Origin: Halorubrum sp. DM2
GTDB lineage: Archaea; Halobacteriota; Halobacteria; Halobacteriales; Haloferacaceae
Assembly (NCBI RefSeq): GCF_901686465.1
Contig: NZ_LR594487.1
Coordinates: forward strand, 1,299,650 to 1,363,649
Direction of reading: 5' to 3'
Length of the DNA stretch: 64,000 bases
Shown in pieces: positions 35,451 to 44,783 of the stretch. Each line of letters starts with the position of its first letter. Within the stretch, counting starts at the first letter, position 1. The position numbers and the translations under genes were made by a program. A model generated the notes under the pieces. That model worked only from the letters and a program-made list of their open reading frames with translations, did no database searches and was not told the DNA's origin.

Positions 35451-35723
35451 TCAGTACTCTCGGTGTGGCGTAGAGGCGTCGACGATCACTGCCTCGTCGG
35501 TATCGAGTTTGAGGAGTTGCTCGCCGGTGATCGTCACTCTCACGCGCCCGCCGGCCTCGCTTCGAGCCAGCTCGCAGGCTTCCAGTCCGTTCAAATGTGA
35601 TTCGACGGCGGACGTCTCTGCCCCGAGAGCCGTCGCAAGTGCTTCGATAGACGTCGTTTCTTTCCGCTCTGCGTCGCTCGCGGCGGCCAGTTGCCGTAGA
35701 ACGGCCCGTCTCGTGACGTTCAT
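35451..35723 (-). CDS. Small winged-helix protein (copy 2)
   Basis: The 90-residue product matches the 84-residue protein at 33503-33757 over its whole length (TRRAVLRQLAAASDAERKET, GRVRVTITGEQLLKLDTDE) with a short extra tail. It lies 10 bases downstream of the ATP-grasp gene and 59 bases upstream of the second zinc/HTH regulator, all on the same strand, so the genes may be one transcript. ATG 35723 is preferred as the paralogue starts at the same residue. Confidence 0.75.
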   Translation of the reverse strand: MNVTRRAVLRQLAAASDAERKETTSIEALATALGAETSAVESHLNGLEACELARSEAGGRVRVTITGEQLLKLDTDEAVIVDASTPHREY

Positions 35724-35733
35724 CTCACGCGGC

Positions 35734-37119
35734 CTATTCCTCCACCGTGTTACTGATATCGAGCGTGTAGGCTTCGAGGACATCTCGACCGAGCAGGACG
35801 GGATAGGTCATCTCCGTCCGATCGGTGATACTGGCCGTGACGGTCCGCCATCGCCCGTTCAAGCACAGGTCCACGTCGACCAGCGGGCGGGTTTCCGTCT
35901 CGCTTCCCGTCCCCGACCGAACCTGTGTCGTTCCGACGAGCGGCCCGGCACCGATTCGACCGGCGAGATCCGTGTCGATACTGGTCCGTTCGGCACCGGT
36001 ATCCGATTTTGCGACTACCTGTTCCGCTCCGTCACGACCGTTGATTCGTATTCGAGAGGTGTAACCGAGCACGCCGTCGTCGCCGCTCTCCTGCACGAGC
36101 GGCGGTTTGCAATCCGGCACCGAATCGTCTAACGTCGATTCCAATTCGACGATCTGCGACTGATCAACGCCACCGCCAACTCGCTCGATAGCCAGGCGAG
36201 CGATATGCGGGGCCGCAGAGACGCCGGTCGCCGAGAACAGGCCCTTGAACCCTGCTGTCGCGTTGACCTCGAGAACGAACCACTCGCCGTCGACGGGCAT
36301 CAGATCGACGCCGGCCAGATCCAACCCCAGAACGTCCGTTGCCTCTTTCGCTATCTGTCGAGGCCGTACACCGAGTTCGTTCGTGATTCCTTCGACCTCA
36401 CCGCCGAGGGCGACGTTGGTTCGCCAGTCCCCAGCGGGGGCGTGGCGTCGCATCGCGCCGACGATTTCCCCACCGACCACATAGACACGCACGTCTGAGG
36501 GCCGATTATCACTGTCTTCTAAAAATTCTTGGACGAACGACTGTTCGTCGTCGATCTTGGGACCGATCGGGTCCGTCGGCGAGACGACCGACATCTGCTG
36601 GCCGTTCGTCCCGATCGTGTGCTTGTGTGCGGCGTTGGCGGGAAGGTACTCGGGCCACTCCTCGACGGTTCGCGGCGACCGTCCGAAGTAGGCGTCCGGA
36701 ACCGGGAGGCCGGCCGCCGCGAGCTTCGCCCCCGCTCGATACTTGTGTAGCGTGTCCGTCACGGCCTGCGAACCGTTGACGACGGGTGTCGTCTCCTCGT
36801 AGAGCGCGGCCAGCTGGAGGTCTTCGAGTTGGTGATCGCTTTTGGTAAACAGCATCCGATTCACGAGGACGTCGACGCGCGGCGAGAGGTGGACCGTCCC
36901 GTCCTCGATCCACGACGTGACGTTCTCGTTCCGGATCCAGACGGGCTCGTGTCCCAGCGCCCGAACGGCGTTGAGGATCGCCTTCGTCTCCTTGCTGTTG
37001 TGCGTGCTCAAGACGCCGACGCGAATCGCCCCGCTGGCGGTCTGTGACTCGTCGGCGCTCACGGATCGACCCGCTTCGGTCGTGTTCTCTCGTCCGGGTG
37101 AATCTGAGGAGGCAGTCAT
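35734..37119 (-). CDS. RimK-like ATP-grasp ligase fused to a retropepsin-like protease domain
   Basis: The 461-residue protein has an N-terminal RimK-type ATP-grasp ligase (about residues 30-305): a pre-ATP domain, the KHTIGTNGQQM nucleotide-binding segment and the metal-binding end LEVNATAGFKG. Its C-terminal 130 residues are a retropepsin-like domain with SDTGAERTS near residue 372 and VLLGRDVLEAY, as in the RimK-associated ATP-dependent protease family. RimK-type ligases add amino acids such as glutamate to protein or small-molecule carboxylates. In many organisms the two domains are separate neighbours. A divergent M14-like hydrolase gene completes the known gene association. Confidence 0.85.
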   Translation of the reverse strand: MTASSDSPGRENTTEAGRSVSADESQTASGAIRVGVLSTHNSKETKAILNAVRALGHEPVWIRNENVTSWIEDGTVHLSPRVDVLVNRMLFTKSDHQLEDLQLAALYEETTPVVNGSQAVTDTLHKYRAGAKLAAAGLPVPDAYFGRSPRTVEEWPEYLPANAAHKHTIGTNGQQMSVVSPTDPIGPKIDDEQSFVQEFLEDSDNRPSDVRVYVVGGEIVGAMRRHAPAGDWRTNVALGGEVEGITNELGVRPRQIAKEATDVLGLDLAGVDLMPVDGEWFVLEVNATAGFKGLFSATGVSAAPHIARLAIERVGGGVDQSQIVELESTLDDSVPDCKPPLVQESGDDGVLGYTSRIRINGRDGAEQVVAKSDTGAERTSIDTDLAGRIGAGPLVGTTQVRSGTGSETETRPLVDVDLCLNGRWRTVTASITDRTEMTYPVLLGRDVLEAYTLDISNTVEE

Positions 37120-37234
37120 ATGAGGTTCTCACGCCTCTGTTGGTGATATCGGTCATTACGGGTTTTGGGAGCGTGTAACACGATTACACGCCCTCTGTAG
37201 GTTTACCCCGAACGGGGTCGCTATCTTCGTGATG

Positions 37235-38254
37235 ATGACCGATCAGGAGGCTGAAGCGTTCACGTTCGATGGTGGTCGCGTCGATCCGGGAGAGACGGAG
37301 GAGTTCCGCTATCCGGTAACCGAAACGTATCTCGGTGATCCAGTTCGCATTCCAGTCACGATCATCAACGGCCCACGACCGGGGCCGACGGTGTTTCTTT
37401 CGGCTGCGATTCACGGCGATGAACTCAACGGCATCGAAGTCGTTCGGGAAGTCGCTCAGGAGTGGGATCACTCGGATATCTGTGGAACGCTCGTCTGTTT
37501 GCCCGTCCTGAACGTCCAGGGTTTCGTCACCCAAGAACGGTATCTCCCCATCTACGAGCGCGACCTCAATCGTGCCTTCCCGGGGAAACAACACAGTACG
37601 GGATCGAACCGGATCGCCTACCAGATATACCACAATTTCATCGAACCCTGTGATTTCGGCCTTGATTTCCACACATCGACGCGCGGCCGGACAAATATGC
37701 TTCATGTTCGTGTAGACATGGACGACGAGGGTGCCGCCCGACTCGCGCGAGCGTTCGGGACGAACCTCATCATGGCCGGCGAAGGCTCCTCGGGAATGCT
37801 TCGTCGCGAAGCGACAGACGAGGGGATTCCGACGATCACCTTGGAGATGGGCGAGGCGCACCGCTTCGAGCGAGAGTTGATCGACCACGCGCTGGAGGGC
37901 GTCCGGAGCGTCTTCGCTGAATACGGTATCTATCAACAGGAGACGGTTCGGTGGCCGGGGTGGCGAACCGTTATCGGCGACTGGAGCGAAAAGACGTGGC
38001 TCCGGGCCGATTCCGGGGGGATAGTTGATATGTACTACGAACAGGGCGATCTGGTTCACGAGGGAGAGACCATCTGTCGGATCACGAACCCGTTTAAGTC
38101 CGACGCGACGGTCGTCGAGGCGCCGTTCACCGGGCTCCTCGTGGGCGTCCTCGAAAATCCGGTCGTCTATCCGGGGAACCCCCTCTGTCACTTCGTCAAG
38201 ATCGGAGAGATGCAGGAGCGTATCATCGAAGCGGGCTCCGGCGCACACGGGTAG
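37235..38254 (+). CDS. Succinylglutamate desuccinylase/aspartoacylase-family (M14-like) hydrolase
   Basis: The 339-residue protein is a zinc carboxypeptidase-fold deacylase. Zinc ligands are His60 and Glu63 in AAIHGDELNG and His146 in LDFHTSTRG; Glu204 in ITLEMGEAH is a candidate catalytic base. A C-terminal beta domain (about residues 255-335) is typical of the group. It would remove an acyl or amino-acid group, perhaps the one added by the divergent ATP-grasp enzyme. GTG 37229 and ATG 37232 precede the chosen ATG 37235 in frame, so the exact start is uncertain by two residues. The next gene starts two bases after its stop. Confidence 0.85.
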   Translation: MTDQEAEAFTFDGGRVDPGETEEFRYPVTETYLGDPVRIPVTIINGPRPGPTVFLSAAIHGDELNGIEVVREVAQEWDHSDICGTLVCLPVLNVQGFVTQERYLPIYERDLNRAFPGKQHSTGSNRIAYQIYHNFIEPCDFGLDFHTSTRGRTNMLHVRVDMDDEGAARLARAFGTNLIMAGEGSSGMLRREATDEGIPTITLEMGEAHRFERELIDHALEGVRSVFAEYGIYQQETVRWPGWRTVIGDWSEKTWLRADSGGIVDMYYEQGDLVHEGETICRITNPFKSDATVVEAPFTGLLVGVLENPVVYPGNPLCHFVKIGEMQERIIEAGSGAHG

Positions 38255-38256
38255 CC

Positions 38257-38778
38257 GTGGACGTCGTTCGCTGGGACCGGGTCGGCGAGTGGAACCGGAC
38301 GTGGGCGCTCGCGGCGGTGTTCGGCGCGGCCTCGGTGCCGTGGACGTACGCGTTCGTGGCGGGCCTACAGATTCCCCTGTGGCCGTCGTTCATCGCCTCC
38401 GCGACCTTCTACGCCGCCGGAGAAGGGTTGGACGGACTCGCGCGCGGCTACGCGAGCAACGCCGCGGGGATCGCATACGCCGCGCTCACGCTCGCCGTCG
38501 TGGAGGGACTCCTCGGCGGTGGAGTCCTCGCGCTCAGCGTCGTCGTCGGCGCGTTCATGTTCCTCGCGAGCCTCCACGAGTTCGTTCCGCTGCTGTCGTT
38601 CACGCCGGGCGCGTTCTTCGGGTACGCGACGCTGTTCAGCGTCCACGCCGCCGGAGCGACGGCGTTCGGTCTCACCGGACTGCTCGGCGAAACGGTCGCC
38701 GCAGCGGTATCGATGCTCATCGGAGCCGTCATCGGCCTCGTCACCGCCGAAGCGAGTTCGACGCTCGACGAACGGTGA
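38257..38778 (+). CDS. DUF1097-like membrane protein
   Basis: The 173-residue protein has about five transmembrane helices and the Gly/Ala-rich sequence of the DUF1097 family (for example VVVGAFMFLASLHEFVPLL and GAFFGYATLFSVHAAG). It starts with GTG two bases after the stop of the M14-like hydrolase gene, so they are probably one operon. Transport of the hydrolase's substrate or product across the membrane is possible; no direct evidence is visible. Confidence 0.65.
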   Translation: MDVVRWDRVGEWNRTWALAAVFGAASVPWTYAFVAGLQIPLWPSFIASATFYAAGEGLDGLARGYASNAAGIAYAALTLAVVEGLLGGGVLALSVVVGAFMFLASLHEFVPLLSFTPGAFFGYATLFSVHAAGATAFGLTGLLGETVAAAVSMLIGAVIGLVTAEASSTLDER

Positions 38779-39036
38779 CAGCGCACCTTCGATCCGGCGT
38801 GCGGTCCCGGTGAGGTCGACGGGTCTCGACGATCCCCTGCGAGCCGGCATCGACGTCCTCTCCCGCGGAAGTACAGCGAGACGCGACTCCCCCGCGGGCC
38901 GTTCGCGCCGAACTCGACGTACCCGCCGGACCGCGTACATCGCGGTTGACGGCGAGGACTTCGAGTCGGTTTCGGAGCGCCTCCGACGCGTGCCAATAAA
39001 AACCGGCCGGCGTCACGGGCGTACGGCGGTCCGACG

Positions 39037-41166
39037 TTAGTCTAGGGTGTTCGTCTGTCCGGGGACGCCGCGACCCTCGTAGAAGTCACCGCTCCACTGG
39101 CTGATCCAGATCTCCTGGTTCGAGAGGTACAGCGCCATCTCGGTGTCGAAGGTGTCGTCTGTGACCGCCCATTCATCACTTTCGGTATCGTACTCAACCT
39201 CCCGGTTGTAGACGGCCGCCTGCCCGAACTCGCCGCCGGCCATCGGCGGCAGCGGGAGCGTGAACTCGGCGTTCTCGTCCCGAGAGTTGGGTCGTTCGGC
39301 TCGCTGGAGCCGCCCGCGGTTGAACGTCTGGTTGAAGAAGGACGCGTACTGCGACTGGACCTCCGGTCGGTCGAGCAGCACGTCGGCGGCGTTCAGTCCG
39401 CCGGTGATGTCGCCCGCGTCCCGGGCGGTGATCGTGTACGTCGAGTCGTCCGGCCCGGACGCGAACGTACCGGCGTCGTCGTCGTACAGCTCCTCGGTGA
39501 GGTAGCCGAGCACGTCGTCCGCCGTGCCCGCGTGGTCGACACCGTCGATCTGCGAGGCCCATAGCAGCCCCTGTCCGACGACTCCCTGCGTCGCGGCCTG
39601 GTTTTCGACGCCGTTATCGACGCGACCGTTGCCGTCGAGGTTTGACTCGATGCGACCGGCGAGGCCGTCGGCGTAGTCCGCGGCCGCGCCCCGGAGCTGG
39701 TCTTTGTCCGTCTGCGTCCCGAACCAGCCGATCGCGCCGAGCAGCTCGCCGGCCAGCCGCGTGTTCCCGAGGTCGGCGGGATCGACGGCGTTCATCATCG
39801 TCTGTCCCATCCCGTTTGTGAGCATCTGGATGTTCTCCGCGGGGATCAGCGGCTCGGGGTTCTCGTAGCCGAACCAGCCCCCCTGTGCGAAGCTGTTGAG
39901 GTTCGAGAGGAACCACAGCATCGCGGAGTGGTGGCGCGGGCGCGGCGTCTCGTCGATCAGTCCCTCGCCCGGTCGGAACGCGGAGCCGAGCAGGAGGTTC
40001 TCGTCGTTCAGCCGGAAGTTGCCTCCCTGCTCGGGGACGAGCGAGAAGGCGGTCCCGACCTGCGCCATCGTCGAGAGCACCATCGCCCGGAACAGCGGGG
40101 CGAGGGCGGGCGGGAGGACCTCCGCGTGGTCCTCGAAGTTCTTCGCCCAAGTGATCCCCTTGAGGTGGGTCCAGCCCAGCGAGGAGGGACTGACCGTCAT
40201 CGACGACCGCGAGCGGTCCCACGTCAGCGTCCGGGCGTCAGGTCGCCCGCCGTCGCCGTCGAAGACCGGCTGCTCGGTGAAGTGGGGGTCGCCCTCAGTG
40301 AACGGCGCCATGTTGAGGTTCGGCTCGATGACCGGCGGCCGGTCGGCGTCGGCGGCCTCGACGATCGCCGGGAACCGCTGCTCGAACTGCTCCTGCTGCT
40401 GGTCGTTGGCGGGGAAGATGATCCCGTTGCCCGACAGCGTGATCGTCGTGCTCATGTTGTACAGCGAGTACCAGTACGAGTCCCACGTGCCATCGGTCCA
40501 GCCGTAGCTCGCCGTCGGCGCCTCGACCTCGACGCCGGCCAGCTCTAGCAGGTCGGCCAGCCCGTTGCTCTCGGCGCTGTCGAGGTCCTCGATCGGGGCC
40601 GTCCCCGGTCCGGTCGCCGCCTCGCCGACGATCACCAGTCCGACCATCCCCAGCCCGCGGTGCGGTCGACAGTAGTAGTCGTAGACGCCCGGCGTCTCGA
40701 AGGTGTGCTCGAAGGTCCCCTCGGACATCGTTCCGGAGTCGAACGGTTCGGCCGCCTCGGGAATTCGCAGCACGGCGTCCGTCTCCGGGTGATACGCGGT
40801 CGCCGAGTGGCTGCCGCTCGCGATCTCCCACGTGACCGTCGCGCCCTCTTCGACCCACGCGACGGCGGGCGAGAAGACGTTCTGGCCCGCCCCCTGATCG
40901 GCGTCGAGCGACAGCGCCTCGACCGTCGCCGACCCCTGGAGGTCGTCGGGACCGCCGAGCACGTCCGCGCCCGGCACCGACTCGTCGTCGGTGCCGTCTG
41001 TCCCGTCACCGTCGTCCGACCCGTCCGTCCCGTCATCACCGTCCGATCCGTCGGCGCCGTCGGCACCGTCGTTGTTGCCGCCACACCCGGCCAACCCGAC
41101 CGCCGCGCCCGCACCGAGTATTTGCAACAGCCTTCGCCTGTCAGTGTCTCGTATGGTCCGTGTCAT
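39037..41166 (-). CDS. Tat-exported lipoprotein with cupredoxin domain and large C-terminal helical domain
   Basis: The 709-residue protein has a twin-arginine signal (RRRLLQ) and lipobox ending at Cys28, then a linker of Gly-Asp repeats. Residues 85-182 form a cupredoxin: copper ligands are probably His120, Cys166, His169 and Met174 (YCRPHRGLGMVG). The remaining 520 residues are acidic with repeated helical pairs, reminiscent of an (alpha/alpha) toroid, and I do not recognise a family. An extracellular redox enzyme with a built-in copper electron carrier is the natural reading. ATG 41166 is placed right before the signal peptide; a longer frame is arginine-rich. Confidence 0.75.
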   Translation of the reverse strand: MTRTIRDTDRRRLLQILGAGAAVGLAGCGGNNDGADGADGSDGDDGTDGSDDGDGTDGTDDESVPGADVLGGPDDLQGSATVEALSLDADQGAGQNVFSPAVAWVEEGATVTWEIASGSHSATAYHPETDAVLRIPEAAEPFDSGTMSEGTFEHTFETPGVYDYYCRPHRGLGMVGLVIVGEAATGPGTAPIEDLDSAESNGLADLLELAGVEVEAPTASYGWTDGTWDSYWYSLYNMSTTITLSGNGIIFPANDQQQEQFEQRFPAIVEAADADRPPVIEPNLNMAPFTEGDPHFTEQPVFDGDGGRPDARTLTWDRSRSSMTVSPSSLGWTHLKGITWAKNFEDHAEVLPPALAPLFRAMVLSTMAQVGTAFSLVPEQGGNFRLNDENLLLGSAFRPGEGLIDETPRPRHHSAMLWFLSNLNSFAQGGWFGYENPEPLIPAENIQMLTNGMGQTMMNAVDPADLGNTRLAGELLGAIGWFGTQTDKDQLRGAAADYADGLAGRIESNLDGNGRVDNGVENQAATQGVVGQGLLWASQIDGVDHAGTADDVLGYLTEELYDDDAGTFASGPDDSTYTITARDAGDITGGLNAADVLLDRPEVQSQYASFFNQTFNRGRLQRAERPNSRDENAEFTLPLPPMAGGEFGQAAVYNREVEYDTESDEWAVTDDTFDTEMALYLSNQEIWISQWSGDFYEGRGVPGQTNTLD

Positions 41167-41390
41167 ACGATAACAACTTCGGGAACTGGGCGTATGATGC
41201 TGTGTTCGTCGTGTACCCTCACCGCCTATCGGCGATAGAATTATTAACACGAAACGGACGGCGGTGTCGTCTCGACCGCGAGTGACGACGCGCTCCTGCC
41301 GTCGGGCTCGGCTCCCGGTCGTGGCCGACCCGAGAGTTCGGTCGCGCCCACCGATCCGATGCTGCGTGTCGGACGAACGGCCGCCAAACA

Positions 41391-41421
41391 CTCTTTATAA
41401 TATCGGGTCTGTGATCGGTAG
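41391..41421 (+). promoter_or_regulatory. TATA-box promoter of the aldehyde dehydrogenase gene
   Basis: CTCTTTATAATATC at 41391-41404 is a very good archaeal TATA box whose centre lies 25 bases before the ATG at 41422. Transcription would start at or right beside the start codon, that is, a leaderless mRNA. Confidence 0.65.
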
Positions 41422-42864
41422 ATGACCGACCCCGACTCACTGCGGTCCGAGCGGATCTACATCGACGGCCAGTGGCGCGAGGGCGCCGACAGCATCGCGG
41501 TCCGTGACCTCGCCGACGGCGGCGAGTTCGCGCGCGTCGCGGCCGCCGGCAGCGAGCAGGCCGAGGACGCCCTCGCCGCCGCGGCCGACGCCCAAGCGGC
41601 GTTACGGGAGACGACGCCGGTCCAGCGAGCCGGATGGCTGGAGGCCATCGCCGACGAACTCGAGTCGCGGGCGGACGAGTTCACCGACTCGATCGTTCGC
41701 GAGGCGGGGAAGCCCGTTTCCTCGGCCCGGGGCGCCCCGACGAACGCGGCGCGTCGGTTTCGGTTGGCGGCCGGCGAGGCCCGCGACCTGGCGCGGACGT
41801 ACGGCGAGTACCGCGAGGGGGCGACCCCGGGCCACGAGGACTGGACCGCGATCGTCAGGCCCGAACCGATCGGCACCGTGCTCTGTATCGCGCCGTACAA
41901 CTACCCGCTTCAGACGACCGTACTTCAGATCGCGCCGGCGCTCGCCGCGGGCAACGCCGTCGTCGTCAAGCCGTCGAGCAAGACCCCGGCGACGGCGGCG
42001 CTCCTCACCGACGTTGTCGTCTCCGCCGCCGACCTCCCGGACGGCGCGTTCAATTTCGTCCCCGGTCAGAGCCGAGAGATCGGCGACACGCTGGCGGGGG
42101 ACGACCGCGTCGACACCGTCGCCATGACGGGGTCCTCAGGCGCAGGAAAACACGTCGCCTCGGAGTCCGGCATCACCAACCTCGTGATGGAACTGGGCGG
42201 GAACGCGCCCGCGCTCATCTTCCCGGACGCCGACCTCTCGGACGCGGCGGGGGCCTGCGCGACCGGCTCGTTCAAGCTCAGCGGGCAGCGCTGCTCGGCA
42301 GTCTCGCGCGTAATCGCCCACGAGTCGGTCCACGACGACCTCGTGGAGCGGTTGGCGGCGACCATGGACTCGTGGGTCGCCGGCGACCTGTTCGACGAGT
42401 CGACGAACTTCGGGCCGCTCATCGACGAGTCCCACGCCGAGGAGGTCGCGGGGCTCGTTGACGCCGCAGTCGAGGACGGCGCGGACCTGGTCGTGGGCGG
42501 CGAGCGCGACGGTGCGTTCCACGAGCCGACACTGCTCGCGAACGTCCCGCAGGACGCCGATATCATCCACCGGGAACAGTTCGGCCCCGTGGCCGCCGTG
42601 ACCACCTTTGAGACGGAGGAAGAGGCGATCGAACTGGCCAACGACGACGAGCTCGCCCTCGACGCCTCCGTGTTCACGACCGACCACGACCGCGCGATGC
42701 GCATCGCCGAGCGCGTCGACGCCGGCAGTGTCCGCCTCAACGGAGCGCCCTCACACGGGCTGGGCGACGTTCCGTTCGGCGGGAACGACGCCTCCGGAAT
42801 CAACCGCGAGGGCATCCACGCGGCGATAGAGCAGATGATCCGGAAGAAGTCGATCGTGCTCTGA
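41422..42864 (+). CDS. Aldehyde dehydrogenase (NAD(P)-dependent)
   Basis: The 480-residue protein is a full-length member of the aldehyde dehydrogenase superfamily. It has the coenzyme motif FNFVPGQ, the catalytic Glu257 in VMELGGNAP and the nucleophile Cys291 in SGQRCSA. It oxidises an aldehyde to the acid. The sequence looks close to the group that includes non-phosphorylating glyceraldehyde-3-phosphate dehydrogenase and lactaldehyde dehydrogenase; I cannot tell the substrate. A leaderless promoter lies just upstream. It is transcribed away from the cupredoxin lipoprotein gene. Confidence 0.9.
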   Translation: MTDPDSLRSERIYIDGQWREGADSIAVRDLADGGEFARVAAAGSEQAEDALAAAADAQAALRETTPVQRAGWLEAIADELESRADEFTDSIVREAGKPVSSARGAPTNAARRFRLAAGEARDLARTYGEYREGATPGHEDWTAIVRPEPIGTVLCIAPYNYPLQTTVLQIAPALAAGNAVVVKPSSKTPATAALLTDVVVSAADLPDGAFNFVPGQSREIGDTLAGDDRVDTVAMTGSSGAGKHVASESGITNLVMELGGNAPALIFPDADLSDAAGACATGSFKLSGQRCSAVSRVIAHESVHDDLVERLAATMDSWVAGDLFDESTNFGPLIDESHAEEVAGLVDAAVEDGADLVVGGERDGAFHEPTLLANVPQDADIIHREQFGPVAAVTTFETEEEAIELANDDELALDASVFTTDHDRAMRIAERVDAGSVRLNGAPSHGLGDVPFGGNDASGINREGIHAAIEQMIRKKSIVL

Positions 42865-42935
42865 GCGGGCTCCGTATCCGAACGTCCCTCCGGCGAGACC
42901 GAAGCCGGTCCGGTTATTTCGATCGACCCATACTC

Positions 42936-43943
42936 ATGACCGTGAACGTTCGAGATGTCCTCCCACGCGACGCGATCCCGAGCGTCGACAACCCGGCGTT
43001 CGGCGACGCGTACGACTGGAGCCCCGACGACGAGGTCATCGCGGTGACATTCGCTGACCCGCCGCGCGCGTACCCGGTGCGGTTCCTCCAGTTCCACGAG
43101 ATCGTGAACGACGCCGTCGGCGGCGCGACCGACGCGTCCAAAAAGGGTTCGACTGACGAGTCCGGGGCCGACCCGATCGCCGTGACGTGGTGTCCGCTCT
43201 GCGGGAGCGGGATCGTGTACGACCGGACCCACGCGGGTCGGACCCTCGAGTTCGGCGTCTCCGGGAAGCTCGCGGACGACGACCTCGTCATGTACGACCG
43301 CGAGACCGGAAGCGAGTGGAAACAGTCGACCGGCGAGTGTATCGCCGGCGCGTTCGAGGGGGACTCGCTCGTCGTCCGACCGGCGGCATTGCTGTCAGTC
43401 CGGGAGTTCCGCGAGTCGTTCCCAGACGGCGTCGTGCTCCGCCCGCCGGGCGGCGAGAGCGAGGCCGCGAGCCCCGACGACGAGCCCGTTCCGATCGACT
43501 ATGACGCGTCGCCGTACGAGGAATACGCGTCGGGCGAGGGGTTCGGCCTCGCGGCCCACCGGGGGACTAACGGTCGGAGAGAGTGGGGCCGCACCGACGA
43601 CCTGGACCCGAAGACCGTAGTGTTAGGCGTCGAGGTCGACGACGACGCGCTTGGGTTCCCGGTTCCCCGCGTCCGGGCTGCCGGCGGCGTCGTCCGGACG
43701 ACCGTCGGGGACCGCGACGTCGTCGTGTTCGCGACGGACGAGGGCGAAGCTCACGCGTACGCCGATCCCGGGTACGACTTCGCCGTGACCGACACAGGTG
43801 TCACTGCCGACGGGACGACGTGGGGCCCCGCGACCGGCGTCGCCGCCGACGCTCGACGGCTCGAACGACTGCCGACGCGCCGACTGTACGCGTTCGCGTG
43901 GCGGGACGACCACGGTCCAGACGCCTTCTATCGGGCAGACTGA
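42936..43943 (+). CDS. DUF3179-family protein
   Basis: The 335-residue protein matches the DUF3179 layout: an N-terminal AYPVRFLQFHEIVND segment, WCPLCGSGIVYDR with a CxxC pair, and MYDRETGSEWKQ. The family is common in halophiles and bacteria, its function is unknown; cysteines and histidine suggest a metal or redox site. It is on the same strand as the aldehyde dehydrogenase gene, 71 bases downstream, and may be co-transcribed. No signal peptide is visible. Confidence 0.85.
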   Translation: MTVNVRDVLPRDAIPSVDNPAFGDAYDWSPDDEVIAVTFADPPRAYPVRFLQFHEIVNDAVGGATDASKKGSTDESGADPIAVTWCPLCGSGIVYDRTHAGRTLEFGVSGKLADDDLVMYDRETGSEWKQSTGECIAGAFEGDSLVVRPAALLSVREFRESFPDGVVLRPPGGESEAASPDDEPVPIDYDASPYEEYASGEGFGLAAHRGTNGRREWGRTDDLDPKTVVLGVEVDDDALGFPVPRVRAAGGVVRTTVGDRDVVVFATDEGEAHAYADPGYDFAVTDTGVTADGTTWGPATGVAADARRLERLPTRRLYAFAWRDDHGPDAFYRAD

Positions 43944-43959
43944 TCTCGTCTCCGACGCG

Positions 43960-44694
43960 TCACGCCCTCGACAGCGGGACAGCGAACTCGTCCCCGAACG
44001 GTGCCTCGTACTCGACGCCGACGCGGTCGTACACCGTCGCCGGGATCGAGAGATCGACGAGCAGGAGGTCACCGCTGACCGCCGCGAGCCCGGTCTTCGG
44101 GAGCGCGAGCGTGGCGATGAGGTCGGGATCGACCGCGGCACCCGGGGCCTCGCCCGTCGTCGCGTCCACGCCGGAGGGAACGTCGAGCGAAACGACCGTC
44201 CCCGCCGCGTCGCTCGCGGCGTCGACCAGTTCTGCGACGGGGCCGCGCGGCGCGCCGGACAGTCCGTAGCCGATCAGCGCGTCGACTACGACGCCGTCGA
44301 GGGGGGCGTCGACGTCGAAGCCGGAACCGCCCCCGCCGGTCTCGATCGGCACGTCGGTTGCCTTCAGGATCCGGAGCTGTTCCGCCGTGACGCCGTCGAT
44401 ATCGGCGGGATCTCGGTCGAGGACGAGCTGGACGGGTAGGTCTCGGTTTGCGAGGTGACGGGCGCACGCGAGCCCGCCGCCGCCGTTCCCGCCGTTGCCG
44501 GCGAGGATCGTGACGGGACCATTCTCCCGGCGGTCGAGCACCGCCTCGGCGAGTCCGCGCCCGGCGTCTTCCATCATCCGCGGGAGGTCGAGACCGACCT
44601 CCTCGACGGCGACCCGGTCGACCGCGCGCATCTCTTCGGCGGTGACAGCTGGGACCCTTCGGCCCGTCGGCCCGACGAACAGCATCTCGTCCAT
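43960..44694 (-). CDS. NAD(P)H-hydrate epimerase (YjeF N-terminal domain)
   Basis: The 244-residue protein has the YjeF_N fold: AGNGGNGGGGLACARHL, VDALIGYGLSG, and SLDVPSGVDATTG, which form the phosphate and nucleotide site. It epimerises damaged NAD(P)HX for repair. The dehydratase domain, often fused at the C terminus in archaea, is missing here and must be encoded elsewhere if repair is complete. ATG 44694 is preferred; an upstream extension is arginine-rich. It is convergent with the DUF3179 gene. Confidence 0.88.
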   Translation of the reverse strand: MDEMLFVGPTGRRVPAVTAEEMRAVDRVAVEEVGLDLPRMMEDAGRGLAEAVLDRRENGPVTILAGNGGNGGGGLACARHLANRDLPVQLVLDRDPADIDGVTAEQLRILKATDVPIETGGGGSGFDVDAPLDGVVVDALIGYGLSGAPRGPVAELVDAASDAAGTVVSLDVPSGVDATTGEAPGAAVDPDLIATLALPKTGLAAVSGDLLLVDLSIPATVYDRVGVEYEAPFGDEFAVPLSRA

Positions 44695-44783
44695 GTTGAC
44701 ATGTCGGTCTCGACCGATAAAATACTCCCCTAGACCTGCGGACGGTCGAGTCGAGTGGCCTCTGACACCCCGTCCGGCCGGTT

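Noticed and set aside
37184-38248. 354-codon minus-strand frame opposite the M14-like hydrolase
   Set aside because: The plus-strand frame has the complete zinc site and family layout; the minus-strand product has none and ends within the promoter region.
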